This document shows, in pieces, positions 35,601 through 50,100 of a DNA stretch of 59,050 bases. This DNA comes from Nephromyces sp. MM_2019. Its lineage: Eukaryota > Apicomplexa > Aconoidasida > Nephromycida. Each line of letters opens with the position of its first letter. The first letter of the stretch is position 1. Made by a program: the position numbers and the translations under genes. The notes under the pieces are model-generated. The model was not told the DNA's origin. It saw nothing but the letters and a program-made list of their open reading frames with translations, and did not search any database. Where the stretch lies: NCBI GenBank assembly GCA_015657535.1, contig JADHZB010000946.1, positions 7,837-66,886 of the forward strand, read 5' to 3'.

Positions 35601-38600
35601 GGTGTAATAGTGTGTATAATAAGGTTACTAAATGTGTATCTATATACCTAATGGGTATTCCATCATATTCTACACATCCACAGAGTGTTTCCATCAATTG
35701 TGTAAAATTTAATTGCTCTCCATTTTCATCAAATTTTAATTTTTGATTGAGAAATTCAACCGTTTTATAACTCAAATAATACATTGATGCAATTTTACCC
35801 AAATGTGTAGGGGTTATCCCTACATTACCTTTTAACACATTTTTTTGAGGTGTAAATACATTGCCTGTATTTGGGTTACTGATTTCTATACACTTTGAAC
35901 TGTTAAGAAATATATGTAGGTGCGTGTGCGTGCGTGTTAAAATATAGTTTGCATAGGTGTGTGTGTGAGTAAATATATTGTATACATAGGTGTGTGTGTA
36001 AATGTATAGTATATATAGGTATGTGTGTGTGTAAGTTTATACTTTACATAGGTGTGTGTGTATGTGTGTGTAAATATATAGTAGTGTTATATGTGTGCGG
36101 GGGAGTAGTGGGGGGAAATGGACAATAGGGGTTAGTATAGGGTGTTTATATTAAGTGTATGTATATGATGTAGTATTTCTTTGAGGTATAGGATCGGGGT
36201 GTGTAAAGTATAATATCAAAAACAGGTCATAGATCTAACCAAAATAATTATTATTTATGAGTGTTTGTATGTATATTATTGGATTGTATAACTTCATATA
36301 TATCTTGTGTATTTATGAGTGTCATTCAAGGTGTGAATAGGTGTTATTAAGTTCTAATAGTGTGTAAAAGTATATGTATTATCAGAAAAGATGATGTATG
36401 TAACTATATCAATATAAGATAAGTATATATAGTGAGTAATGTGTGTGTGTGTATAGTGTGATATTATATTACTTAGACAATTCCACCAAGCTGTTTGTAA
36501 TTATTTTGTCAATATATTTTGCGATTGTACTACTTTCACCATGTTTTGAAATATCTTCATTTTTACTAAGGAATACATCGGGATCATAATAGGATGGGTT
36601 AGATGATAACCGTCTGAAATAATAAGAGTGTGTGTGTGTAAATCTTGTGTGTATATATAATCATTTGTATATACCAAATATGTGCATATATATATATATA
36701 TAGTTAATAATTACTATGAAAATACCAAAAATATGAGTGTGTATATACCCAATAAGTACTATGCAAATACAAAAACATATGTGTATACCCCATATAACTT
36801 GTACAAATTCAAAATATGTGTGTATAGATATATACAAAAGAGTTTTACAAGTAGAAAACATGTGTGTATACCTAATATAACTTGTGCAAATACAAAACAT
36901 GTGTTTGTACACATTATAAATTATGCAAATACAAAATATGTGTGTATATCCAATATAACCCATACCATATTCTCAAAAAAGGTATGTGTGTATATATATA
37001 TATATTCAATGTGTGTACCTATAAAAGTAGGTCCAAGATAAACAATGAATAGCTTCTTCTCTACATGTAATTACACCTGTAGCTATTTCTGCATTTATAT
37101 AATCGTTGACATATTCAACAAAATTTGATTCGACTGGAAATGGCTCATATAAAAAACGTTTGTAGAAATTCTTTTTTGTTGCTTGTACAAGTAAACAGGC
37201 TACTGCTGATGTGTCAAATTGAGGTCTACCTGCCCTACCAATCATCTGTATATATATATATATGTGTATGTGTGAAAAAATATATTTAGTGCGTGTGTGT
37301 GTAGATATAGAGTGTAATATGCCTATAATGTTCATTTACTTTGTGTATGTTTATATATAATGAATTGTGTGAATATGATTATATCGATAAGCTATAGGGG
37401 TTTGAGTGGTTTATGTATGTGTATGTTAAAATCGTGGCTTACATACATAATATAGGTATAAATTGAAATGTGTGTGTGTGTGTATATATATGATTATTCA
37501 AGTTGTAATTGTGTCTAAAATATATAATGTAAAATAATTACTTGCAATATATCTGTGATTGGGAAATCGACATATCTATTCAATTTGGTGTCATAAAATT
37601 CAGTCCCCTAAATAAGATTATGTGTATGTACACCTTGGCTTATATATAAATATGAGGGTAGAGTTTACTTAGCCCAAATAGTGTTTATCATATATATATA
37701 TATATATATATATTAAAGCGTATTATTTTAAACAAAACAATCTAATGTAAATTATAAACCAAGTAATATAAAGTATATATAAATTGATCCAATCAAACAT
37801 ATTTATTTATATAATTAAAGTTAGGATTTTTATAATGTATATAAACATTTATAAGTTAGTTATGTATTTATATAAATAAGTTAAAAGGTATTGTTGAGAA
37901 TGTATTTTATTATATACATACTCGAATACACATTCACACGATCCTACACAATCACACACTCACCCCACACACTCAGACATACACACAATCATACATTCAA
38001 ACACACACGCTCAACCTCACACTCTCCCCCATCTCTCCACACAGTATATATAAGGATATCTAAATATCCACATATATACACACACACATGCATAAATTCA
38101 TTACCTTAATTATAACTAAATGAGATGGAAAATTTACACCCCATGCAACGGTTGTAGTAGCAATTAACACTTGTATATATCCTTTTAAATAAAATTCTTC
38201 GACAGCCTGTCGATCACTCTCTTTTAATCCTGCATGATGTAGGCCTATACCATATCCTAAACAATGTTTTAAATCATTATCCTAAATAATTACACACACA
38301 TTTTGAGGAATATATAAAGCTTGAATTGTATTGGATTGTGTGTATATACAAAAACCATACACATATACACATGTATCATATACACAAAAACACATGTATC
38401 ACCACATACACAGACACTATATACACAGACACTATATACACAGATACTATATACACAGACACTATATACACAGACACTATATACACAGATACTATATACA
38501 CAGACACTATATACACAGACACTATATACACAGACACTATATACACAGACACTATATACACAGACCCTATATACACAGACACTATATACACAGACACTAT

Positions 38601-38722
38601 ATACACAGACACTATATACACAGACACTATATACACAGACACTATATACACAGATACTATATGTATATATACACACACACACACACTAAACCTCCCATCC
38701 CCGCTCACACTCCACCCCACCA

Positions 38723-38755
<33 letters not shown>

Positions 38756-40770
38756 AATATAGTTTGTAGATCATTCTCTAAGAATTGAGATATATCAGGA
38801 TGTTTTAAGTTAAGAAATTTATAAGCATCACACTCAGTCGATGTTAAATTAATTAAATCGTAGGCAGTCAGGCGCGTTTGCCTACGCGACGACACAAAAA
38901 TTAGTACGGGCTTGTTGGGGGAGTGTTGTAAAATTGATAGGAAGAGTGGTTTATTCATACTAGCCATACGTGGACAATAATGTTTTTCACTAAATCCTGT
39001 GTGTGTATGTGTAGAGTGGGTAGGGAGGTATGTGTGTGTAGGGAGGTATATATGTGTGTGTATGTGTAGAGTGGGTAGGGAGGTATGTGTGTGTAGGGAG
39101 GTATATATGTGTGTGTTTGTGTGTAAAAATGTGTATGTGTGTGTTATGGGTGGGGTTAGGGGTGTATACATTCATGTGTGTGTGTGTGTTTTTTGTATTG
39201 AGGTGTAAGTATGTGTCTATAGATCAAATTGTTGGGTATAATTAAGTAAGATAAATCTGTAATCTAGTAATTCATTTTAGTGGTAATAGATATCCAAATC
39301 AATCAAACATAAATATATATATATATATAAATATATAGAACATTACACACACACACACACATACATACACATCAAATAACCTGAAATATGTACTTCACAA
39401 GGAACAGGTCGAATTGATGGCCTAAAATTATAAAAACCATATCGATTTACACCCAACCAATCAGCAATATCATAGGCGTTGGCTAAGGCGGTTGATAGTC
39501 CAACAAATCGAATTACTTTGGATAATTGTGTACACATATAGCGCATACGACTAATGATAGCTTCGAGTATAGGCCCTACACACACACACACATACAAATA
39601 CACATTCATAGTATGTGTGTATATATGTACTCTATACAGATTTTTGAGGTTAATGGGTTATGTATGTTATAAGTGTTTAATTATGTGTAATTGGTACACA
39701 CAAATAATATATGTGTAATTGTGTATGTGTATATAATGTATGTGTGACTGTGTGTGTATATATGTGATGTATGTTTAATTGTGTATGTGTAATTGTATAT
39801 GTGCAATCATGTTTATAATGTAATGTATGTGCAATGGTGTATATAATGTAATGTATGTGCAATGGTGTATATAATGTAATGTATGTGCAATGGTGTATAT
39901 AATGTAATGTGTGTGCAATGGTGTGTATAATGTAATGTATGTGCAATGGTGTGTAATGTGTGTGCATTAAGTGTGTGTGTAGATTAAAATGTGAATAATA
40001 AGGTGTGTGTGTGTATGATACTCATAAAAATAATATTGTGTGTGTAACCTCTATCCTGTCCAAGTAAATGTATCTCATCAATAATTAATAAATCAACTTT
40101 TTGTATATATTTTCTCTCTTTCCAAAAACGTGTAATTCCATCCCATTTTTCAGGCGTTGTTATTATCAAATCAGCGTTGTCTAAACTTTCTTTATCGTGG
40201 CTATGATCGCCTGTTAATTCTAATACAACTCTCCCTAATATTTCATTAAATCGTTTGGACCTAAAATATATATACACACATGTGTGTGTGTGTGTTGGTG
40301 AGTGTGTGTGAGTGTTGATGTGTGTGTGTTGGTGTGTGTGTGTGTTGGTGTATGTGTGTGTTGGTGTGTGTGTGTGTTGGTGTGTGTGTGTGAGTGTTGA
40401 TGTGTGTGTGTGAGTGAGTTGGTGGGTGTGTGTGAGTGAGTTGGTGTGTGTGAGTGAGTTGGTGTGTGTGGGTGCTGATGTGTGTGTGTGTGTGTGGGTA
40501 TGTGTGTGTGTGTATGTTAGTGTGTGTGTATGAGTGATGATGTGTGCGTGTGTATGTTGGTGTGTGTGTGTGTATGTTGGTGTGTGTGTGTGTGTGAGTG
40601 TGTATGTGTGTGTGTGTGAGTGTGTATGTGTGTGTGTGTGTGTTGGTGTGTATATATTGGTGTGTATATGTTGGTGTGTGTGTTGGGTGGTGTTTGTTGG
40701 TGTGTATATGTGTTTGGGAGTGCCAATATGAAGATAATTTGTATTGCGTGTGTGTTGTGTGTGTGTGGGT

Positions 40771-40809
<39 letters not shown>

Positions 40810-43800
40810 ATACCAATCTTTCATTCTTTCATTAGCTAATGCTTTAAGAGGGGCAATATAAACAGCCTTGCCACCAGCACTATGTTGAAATAATCGAAAA
40901 AGTGTAAATTCAGCTGCCACAGTTTTACCAGACCCTAAAAATATTATATACCAAAACCAATATATGTGTGTGTAATTATATATAAGTATATATGTATGTA
41001 TGTATGTATGTGTGTGTGTGTGTGTGTGTAAATATAATTTTAAGTATATGTATGTATATATATGTGTGTGTAAATATATATATATAAATATGTATGTATG
41101 TATGTATGTATGTGTGTGTGTGTTGTATATGAGTACAACTGTACATATGAGTATGTATGTATGTGTGTGTGTTATACCTGTAGGGGCCCCTAATAAAACA
41201 TTGTTATCAGTGTGATAACATGTGTGAAATATTTGTGTTTGGATACTATTAAAGTATTCAAATTTGTAAAAATCTTCAAAGAGTTCATTATTAAGAGCTG
41301 TAATTAAAATAACACATATAAAATTTTAATTATAAAATGTGTGTGTATAGGATGAGTGTGTAAGAGGTGTGTATAGGTAAGGTATATAGACCATGTATAA
41401 TAAGTGAGGTTCTATAGAATGTGTATATAGGCAATGCTGGTTAATATGATATGTGTGTGTGTGTGTAATATATAAAATGAATCTAATTGATATAAAAACC
41501 AATATTTACACATTCTTTAGGATATACACACACATAATATGTTATTATAAGTTAGTTAACCTGAAACAGGTAGAGGCCTAAGGTCTAGCAAAGGTGTGTG
41601 TGCAGAACGATTTTCGGGGTCCAATAAATTATTTATTGAGAATGATTCATAAGTACTAACATTAACCCATCTAAATATAGTTTATACACACATTAGTAGG
41701 TTTATATATACATATAAATAATATTATAGTATGCATAAATGGAGTATATATATACACATTCACACATATAAACTTATACACATATACAAGTATTCACACA
41801 TATATGCACACGCACGTACGCACATGTTTTTACATACACGAATCTCTATAGTCAAACATGAACATATTAATAAATATATGTATATAATTACAATAAATAC
41901 ACACACATAAACACACAAACATACACACATATATATTTAATTATATATGATAATTGTGGGGTGAATGTGTGTGTGTAGATTCTAAATTTAAATTGTGTGT
42001 GTGCATAAAATAAATAATAGATAAATTGGCCTACTTATCAGAAATAACTTTGATAACACATTGGCTTGGTCTAGGGTCATGTATTGGAACCATGAAACTA
42101 ATTTCTTTACTCCTATATATATATAGATACACACTCACACACATATTTATATATATATAGAGTGTGTGTGTATGTTTGGATGTGTATGTGTGTGTGTGTG
42201 TATGTTTGGATGTGTGTGTGTGTGTGTGTGTATGTTTGGATGTGTGTGTGTGTGTGTGTGTATGTTTGGATGTGTGTGTGTGTGTGTGAATGTTTGGATG
42301 TGTGTGTGTGTGTGTGTGTGTATGTTTGGATGTGTGTGTGTGTGTGTGAATGTTTGGATGTGTGTGTGTGTGTGTATGTTTGGATGTGTGAGTTTTATAT
42401 ATGTTTGGATGTGTATGTGTGTGTATATGTTTGGATGTGTATGTGTGTGTGTGTTTGGATGTATGTGTGTGTGTGTAAATAAAACCACCTTAAAATTGGC
42501 TCTAAATTGAGTGTATCTCTATATAATATTGTCCCATCATCGAAATTTTCAACCCAAAAAACATAGGGCTCAAAATTGCCATTCCAAAAATCTGACCATA
42601 CCATTTTTGTGTGTAAACTAATAGCTAGTGTTATCTTGATAATTGTTGCTGTAATAGGCTATAAAAGCACACATATAAACACACATATACACACACATAT
42701 ATATATAACAGACAATATATATATATATATATATGTATTTTGTGTATTTATATATGTACACATATACACATATATAAATAATGTGTTAACTAGGTGTATC
42801 TAGGATATAATTTATAATTAATGTGTAAATAAGTATAAACTATGTAGAATAGGTAATATAATCTTCCGAATATTGTTTGATATATAAGTGTATATACATA
42901 CATTTATATATAATTATATTTAATAGATATATTGATAGAGATGTATACTAAATGTGTATTTGCTTATATATATAATATATGTAACTTTGTATATAATAAG
43001 CAGGTATATATTTGTTTATATATACATATATATATATGTATGTATGTTATGAGCTTGTATGTGTATGTAATAAGCATCTGTAAGTGTGTGTTTGTATGTA
43101 AATAATATGAATAAGTGTGAATAAGTGTGTGTGTGTGTGTTGGTGTGTAATACTTGTATAGAGAGTTTCGTTTCAAGGAATGGAAGGTGTCTCATTAGCC
43201 TTTCAATTTTACTAGCCTCTGATGGTGTATGTACAACACTTTTGATTTCACTGAACGACATTTCCATTAACCTGTCAACACTCATTTTTGACTGTTCAAT
43301 TTTTATTACAGATGCTTTATTTATATATCTTCCCTGTACATACACACACACATACACACACACATACACATATACACTCACGTACACAAAGAGTGATGTT
43401 GAAGTATTTATTATACAGTAATCACATACAAACAATTCTATATAAATAAATAAATTGATTTGCAAATGAAGCTTCTATGTGTGCTTTATATATATTGTTC
43501 GATAGATGTAAAAAAACTTTGCCTATAAATATATATATATATATATGTTTGTATGTATAATTATCTTGATATATGAATATATTCTCGTGTGTGTATGTGT
43601 ATAATTATATTGATATATAAATATGTATGTGTGTGTATATATATATAAATACATATGAGTGAGTTTGTATATAAATAAATAAATTGTGTGTGTATATTAT
43701 ATTGTAAACGTACATCATCACGCTGTCTATACACACCCTCATTATCCTTAACAAAATGTCTTAGTAAATTTTGATCATCCCTTATTTTCCAATCAACCAT

Positions 43801-43928
43801 TTTCGTCCATTCTAACAATCTCTCAGCAATTGGTGAACAATCACATGAGTCAGTAAAACATGTTTCATACATAGCCCTAAATAAACGGGAGGCACTCTAC
43901 ACACACACACAAACACAGAGTGAGTGGG

Positions 43929-44000
<72 letters not shown>

Positions 44001-44050
44001 NNNNNNNNNNNNNNNNNNNNNNNNNNNNNNNNNNNNNNNNNNNNNNNNNN

Positions 44051-44149
<99 letters not shown>

Positions 44150-47100
44150 TAAATTATACACATAGAAAGAGTATCAAGATTATATTTAAATATATATATA
44201 AATAAGATACAATATTACTAGCTATGTGTTATAAAAATATAAAATGAGTGTGTATGTCTGTGTAAATATAGAGTTACCGATAAGATTAGGTTATAATCAC
44301 TTATTAAATTAAAGTCATTTGGAAATAAACGATTTAAGGCCACCTGTAATAATATAACAACTTTCCTAACATTTTCTTCAGCCCCTTCCCTTGGTTTTAT
44401 CTTACAATAACTTGTGTGTGAAAGTTGATCGAGTTCATTTAATTCTTCTGCCCTTACCTACACACACACATACGTGTATATATATATATATACGATTTTA
44501 GATACACACATTAAGGTGTATTAGATACACACACTAAGTACTTTATATATATATATATATACTAAGGGCTATATATACACATATAAATGTATTTAACCCC
44601 CTTTCCCTCTCCCTCCCACGTATGTACATACATAGTTAATTTGTTTATACACCCACCCCCTTTCATACAAACACACACACATACACACCTACTCCCCCTC
44701 TAGCATACACACCTATTCCCCCTCTAACACACACACCTTCATATTAGCAAACTCTTTAGATTGACCAAAAATGTGTAAAATTGTACTATCATTTATATCT
44801 GATTTTAATTCATTAGAGTATATACCAATCGTTTCGTAATCGACGTAAAATTTGGCGGCGATACGGCCAAGTTCTGTCGCTGTTAACTCGCATGTATTTC
44901 TACTAAATCGTATAAGTCGATATTTATCTAAATTTGTTACAGCCTACACATTTACACACATTTACACACAATAAGGGGTGTGTGTGTTGGGTGTGTGTGG
45001 GATGTGTGTGGAGTGTGTGTTGGAGGGGTGTGTGTGTTGTGGGTGTGTGGGGTGTGTGTAGATTTGGATATATCGATAGGTGAAGAATTAAATCTAAATA
45101 TATATGTGTATGTATGTATGTAGATTTAGATGTATCAATACATGAAGAATTATAGATATATACATATGTGTATGTATGATTGTATGTGTAGATATATATA
45201 GGTATATGTGTGTATGTGTATGTATTTTTATAAGGATTACATCAATGACAAGTTTCATCCGGGTATTTGTAAGTAAGTGATCATCATCATCAATGGATAT
45301 ATGGTATGATTGAGGAGAGCTATAAAAATGTGTGTGTGTAATGATAAACACATGTGTAATTGATTATATGTGTATGGTTACACACATCTTATATATAGAA
45401 AATGTGTATACGTAAAATCTGAAAAATAAATCCAATTTGATTTAATTTTTGGATAGTAGAATTAATTCCTAATCCAATTTTACACACCATTTGAATAGAT
45501 GTGTAAGTAATGTGTGTAAATTTAAATAATGGCTTACTTCTTCATCCTCACATATAAAAATGTGTAAAGGATCCACTCAGAGGCAGAGGATAAATTGTTA
45601 ATATTTCCCATAGCAATTTCAGCATTTAAATTATTAGACAAACTTGTCTCCATCTTACTCTCTATTGGGCTCTATATATATGTGTGGGTGTGTGAGTGTT
45701 GTGTATGTATGTGTGAGTGTTGTGTGTGTGTGTTTGTATGTGTGTTTGTATGTGTGTTGTGGTGTGTGTTGTGTAAATAAAGCCTCACAATACGTAAGCT
45801 TGTAAATTTAACTATTAAGAAGTTGTGTATACACATACAACTCAAAGATGAACACACACATGCAAATACATAGATATACATACACACATATAAACCATTT
45901 TGAAAGTTAATATATTATATATCTATACACACACACAAATGTGTGTTAAACCTGATTAGTAATGGCTCGAACATAATTACTTAATAAATCGTGTTCACAA
46001 ATCAAACCCGCTGTACCCATCTTATCAAATTGTGGACGACCAGCCCTCCCAAACATTTGTAATACATCCAATATACCTACACACAAATGTGTGTATGTGT
46101 GTGTATGTGTGTATGTGTATGTATGTGTGTGTATGTGTATGTATGTGTGTGTATGTGTGTGTATGTATGTATGTGTATGTATGTGTATGTGTGTATGTAT
46201 GTGTGTGTATGTGTGTATGTGTATGTATATGTGTGTGTATGTGTATGTATGTGTGTGTATGTGTATGTATGTGTGTGTATGTGTATGTGTGTATGTGTGT
46301 GTATGTATGTGTATGTATGTGTGTGTATGTGTGTGTATGTATGTGTGTGTATGTGTATGTGTGTATGTGTGTGTATGTATGTGTATGTATGTGTGTGTAT
46401 GTGTATGTATGTGTATGTATGTGTGTGTATGTGTATATTTATGCAATTAAAGATGTGTCGTTATTATAGATGTGTAATCATTGTAGATAATTGAGCGTGT
46501 AATACCTATATCTTTAAAGCCCCCTTTAAGACTATCGAAAATCTTAGTACCTTTAATAATAACACTACGGGCTGGTAGATTAACTCCCCAAGCCAATGTA
46601 GCCGTGCAAAATAATATCCTTAGAATTCCTATATACACACACACACTCACATACACATACACACGCACATACACATACACACGCACATACACACACACAT
46701 ACACATACACACGCACATACACATACACACGCACATACACATACACACGCACATACACATACACACACACATACATATACAGGTGTACACAAACACTCTG
46801 CAGAAATATATATATCTATACTTAGACATATAGATATATATATCATAAATAAACTTCAACTACCCCCACCCCTTACATACATATATACACACACACACTC
46901 ATAATTATTTATATACAAACACAAACACTAATAATTATATATATACACACACATACACATAATTATATATATATATATATATACAAACACTAATAATTAT
47001 TTATATACAAACACAAACACTAATAATTATATATATACACACACATACACATAATTATATATATATATACACACACACACTCATAATTATATATATATAT

Positions 47101-50100
47101 ATACACACACATACACATAATTTATATACACACACACATACACATAATTATATATACATACACACACATAATTATATTTACACACATATATATATATGTA
47201 TATATATATCACACACACACCTGTAGAAAATAATTTCTCCATTAAATTACGATCAGAACGGGCCATTCCTGCATGATGTATACCAATACCATATTGAAAG
47301 TACTCTAATAATTGGGGGAATTTTGACTCTAATAATTTCTTATGTAACACATTATATTCATTAGGCATATCCTAAAATTATACACACACACACACACACA
47401 CACATTAATATATGTATAGATATGCGTTTGTGTATGTGTGTGTGTGTATGGGTTATAGTATATCTATTATGCATTTATATGTATTGTATATATATAATGA
47501 TCTATCTATAGGAATTGTATATATATAATGATCTATCTATAGGAATTATATATATATATATTCTCAGATAAAACTATATGTAAATATGTACTTAAATATG
47601 TGTGTAAATATGTTTTAAATGTATGTGTGTAAATATGTAAAAATGTAATTGTATGTGGAAATGTGTGTATATAAATGTGTATAAATGTATATATATATAT
47701 ATATAAATATGTTTAAATATGTAAATATAAAAATATAAATGTGTAAATGTGCTTACATATATAATGATGTATATAAAACATATTTAAATGTATATAAATG
47801 TGTATAAACTATAAAAATGTGCCTATACGTTTATATAAAAGTGTGTGTGTATATATATAAACACACACATCAGGTTTAAGTAGGTGTAATAAATGTGTTT
47901 TAGAGTCTCTAAAAAATTGAATTAAATGCCGTGCAGAAGTTGATGTTGAGCTGCGTGAGTGTACAAACACCATAATTTGTTGTTCACTTTCGAGAAATTT
48001 GACAACTTTTTCATGGAATTGCAAATTTAGATATGTGTGTGCAGTTTTACTTTTTCCTTTTACCCTATAAAAAATTTGTATATATTTATATGGGTGTGTG
48101 TGTATGTGTGTTTGGGAGGGGGGGAAGAGGGGTAGGTGTGAGATTAAGTATGAAGTGTTATGTGTAGTGTGTAGTGTAATGCGTGTAGTGTGATGTGTGT
48201 AGTGTGATGTGTGTAGTGTGATGTGTGTAGTGTGATGTGTGTAGTGTGATGTGTGTAGTGTGATGTGTTTAGTGTGATGTGTGTAGTGTGATGTGTGTAG
48301 TGTGATGTGTGTAGTGTGATGTGTTTAGTGTGATGTGTTTAGTGTGATGTGTGATGTGTTTAGTGTGATGTGTGTAGTGTGATGTGTGTAGTGTGATGTG
48401 TGTAGTGTGATGTGTGTAGTGTGATGTGTGTAGTGTGATGTGTGTAGTGTGATGTGTTTAGTGTGATGTGTGTAGTGTGATGTGTTTAGTGTGATGTGTT
48501 TAGTGTGATGTGTTTAGTGTGATGTGTGTAGTGTGATGTGTGTAGTGTGATGTGTGTAGTGTGTGTGTATATGTCTGTGTACTCACCCAATAAAAAATTG
48601 TTCTAATGGAACAGGTCGATATTCTGGGCCAAAATAAAATGCCATAGAAGGTTCAACCCTCATAAATTCTGATACATCTTGCCTATTAAGATAATCAAAA
48701 TTATATATAATTAAAACATATATTTATTTCAAAATTAGAAATTATATATATACACACTATATATATAAACTATATCATATATCCACACTATATATATACA
48801 CACATATTGTATACACATAAACTATATACAAAAAAAATATATACACACACTACACACCCGACCCCTCCATCCCCTACACACACACACCTCACCCCTCTAC
48901 AAACACACCTCACCCCTCTACAAACACACCCCAACCCTCTACACACACACACACACTCACACACACACCAATTAGGCATAGTAGCAGAGATAGCAACTAA
49001 ACGATGTATAATTTGCACACGTTCCATGTTTTGAAGTGTACGTGCAATAATCGCCTCTAACACAGACCCCCTATCTTCATTTAATAAATGAATTTCATCC
49101 AAAATTAATAATTTGACAATACTCAGAATTGTTTGGTTTGATTGATTACGATGAATATAACTATTACGTGTTAACACATCCCATTTTTCTGGTACAGTTA
49201 CTAATATGTGTGTATCATTTCTCTCTGTCGTACTTAGTTGCATATCCCCTGACATTTCATTTACTACTACACCTGTTGTGTGTTAGTGTGTGTGTAGAGG
49301 GTTGGGAAGGAAAAAAGGTTATAAATAGAGTGTGTGTGTGGTTGGGGGTGGTGTTGTTGGTTTATATATAGAGTGTAATGTATGATGTGTGTGATGTATG
49401 ATATGTGTGTGTTTTGTATATATTTTGAATCGATTTAACTATAAAACTATTTATATATAGTAAAGGTGTTAAGGTGCGTGTTTAAGATGATAATATATAA
49501 TAGTGTAATATGTGTACATACACTCATTCTTACCTAAATATGATAAAGCCCTTGAAAATTTGTCAACAATTTCACCAACCAAAGATTTCATTGGGGCGAT
49601 ATAAACAATTTTAAATTCATCAGCAGGTTTAACTTTGTTGTGTGTGTTGAGATGGCCAGAGAGGGCATTTAATATAGTTAATAATGCTATATTTGTTTTT
49701 CCAGCACCTACACACGCATATGTATATATATACATGTACACATACACACACACACGCGTATACACAAACATATATATATATATATATGTTCAAACATACA
49801 CATATATATATATATATAAATATATATAATACACACACATGCAAACACACACACACACCAGTGGGGGCACTAATAAGTAAATTCTTCGACTCATAAAATG
49901 CAGCCTGAAAAACTTTTGACTGGACAGGGTTAAAATGTGTAACAGATTTAAAGGCTGGACGTGCCCACTCAGGTAAAATATCGAGTGTGTGTAACTGGTG
50001 TGTATTAACCTAGATAATAAAATTTATATTTGAAGTTGTATACACACATATATATTCAAAATGTGTGTTTTAAATGGATATATAGTGCATTATATATATA

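Noticed and set aside
38408..38665. Array resembling a CRISPR
   Set aside because: The units are contiguous with no unique spacers, and the genome is eukaryotic. The same applies to 48172-48563.
38321..38774. Open frames of over 120 codons on both strands with YTDTI or VSVYI repeats
   Set aside because: They are products of the 15-bp minisatellite, lie inside an ASCC3 intron and have no non-repeat sequence of note.
40261..40920. HTHTHT-rich frame joined to helicase residues
   Set aside because: It is an unspliced read-through of two true ASCC3 exons (40049-40260 and 40814-40934) across a TG/CA intron.
46032..46494. Several long VCVCMYV frames
   Set aside because: Low-complexity (TG)n/GTATG translation in an ASCC3 intron. 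The neighbouring real exons are on the minus strand.
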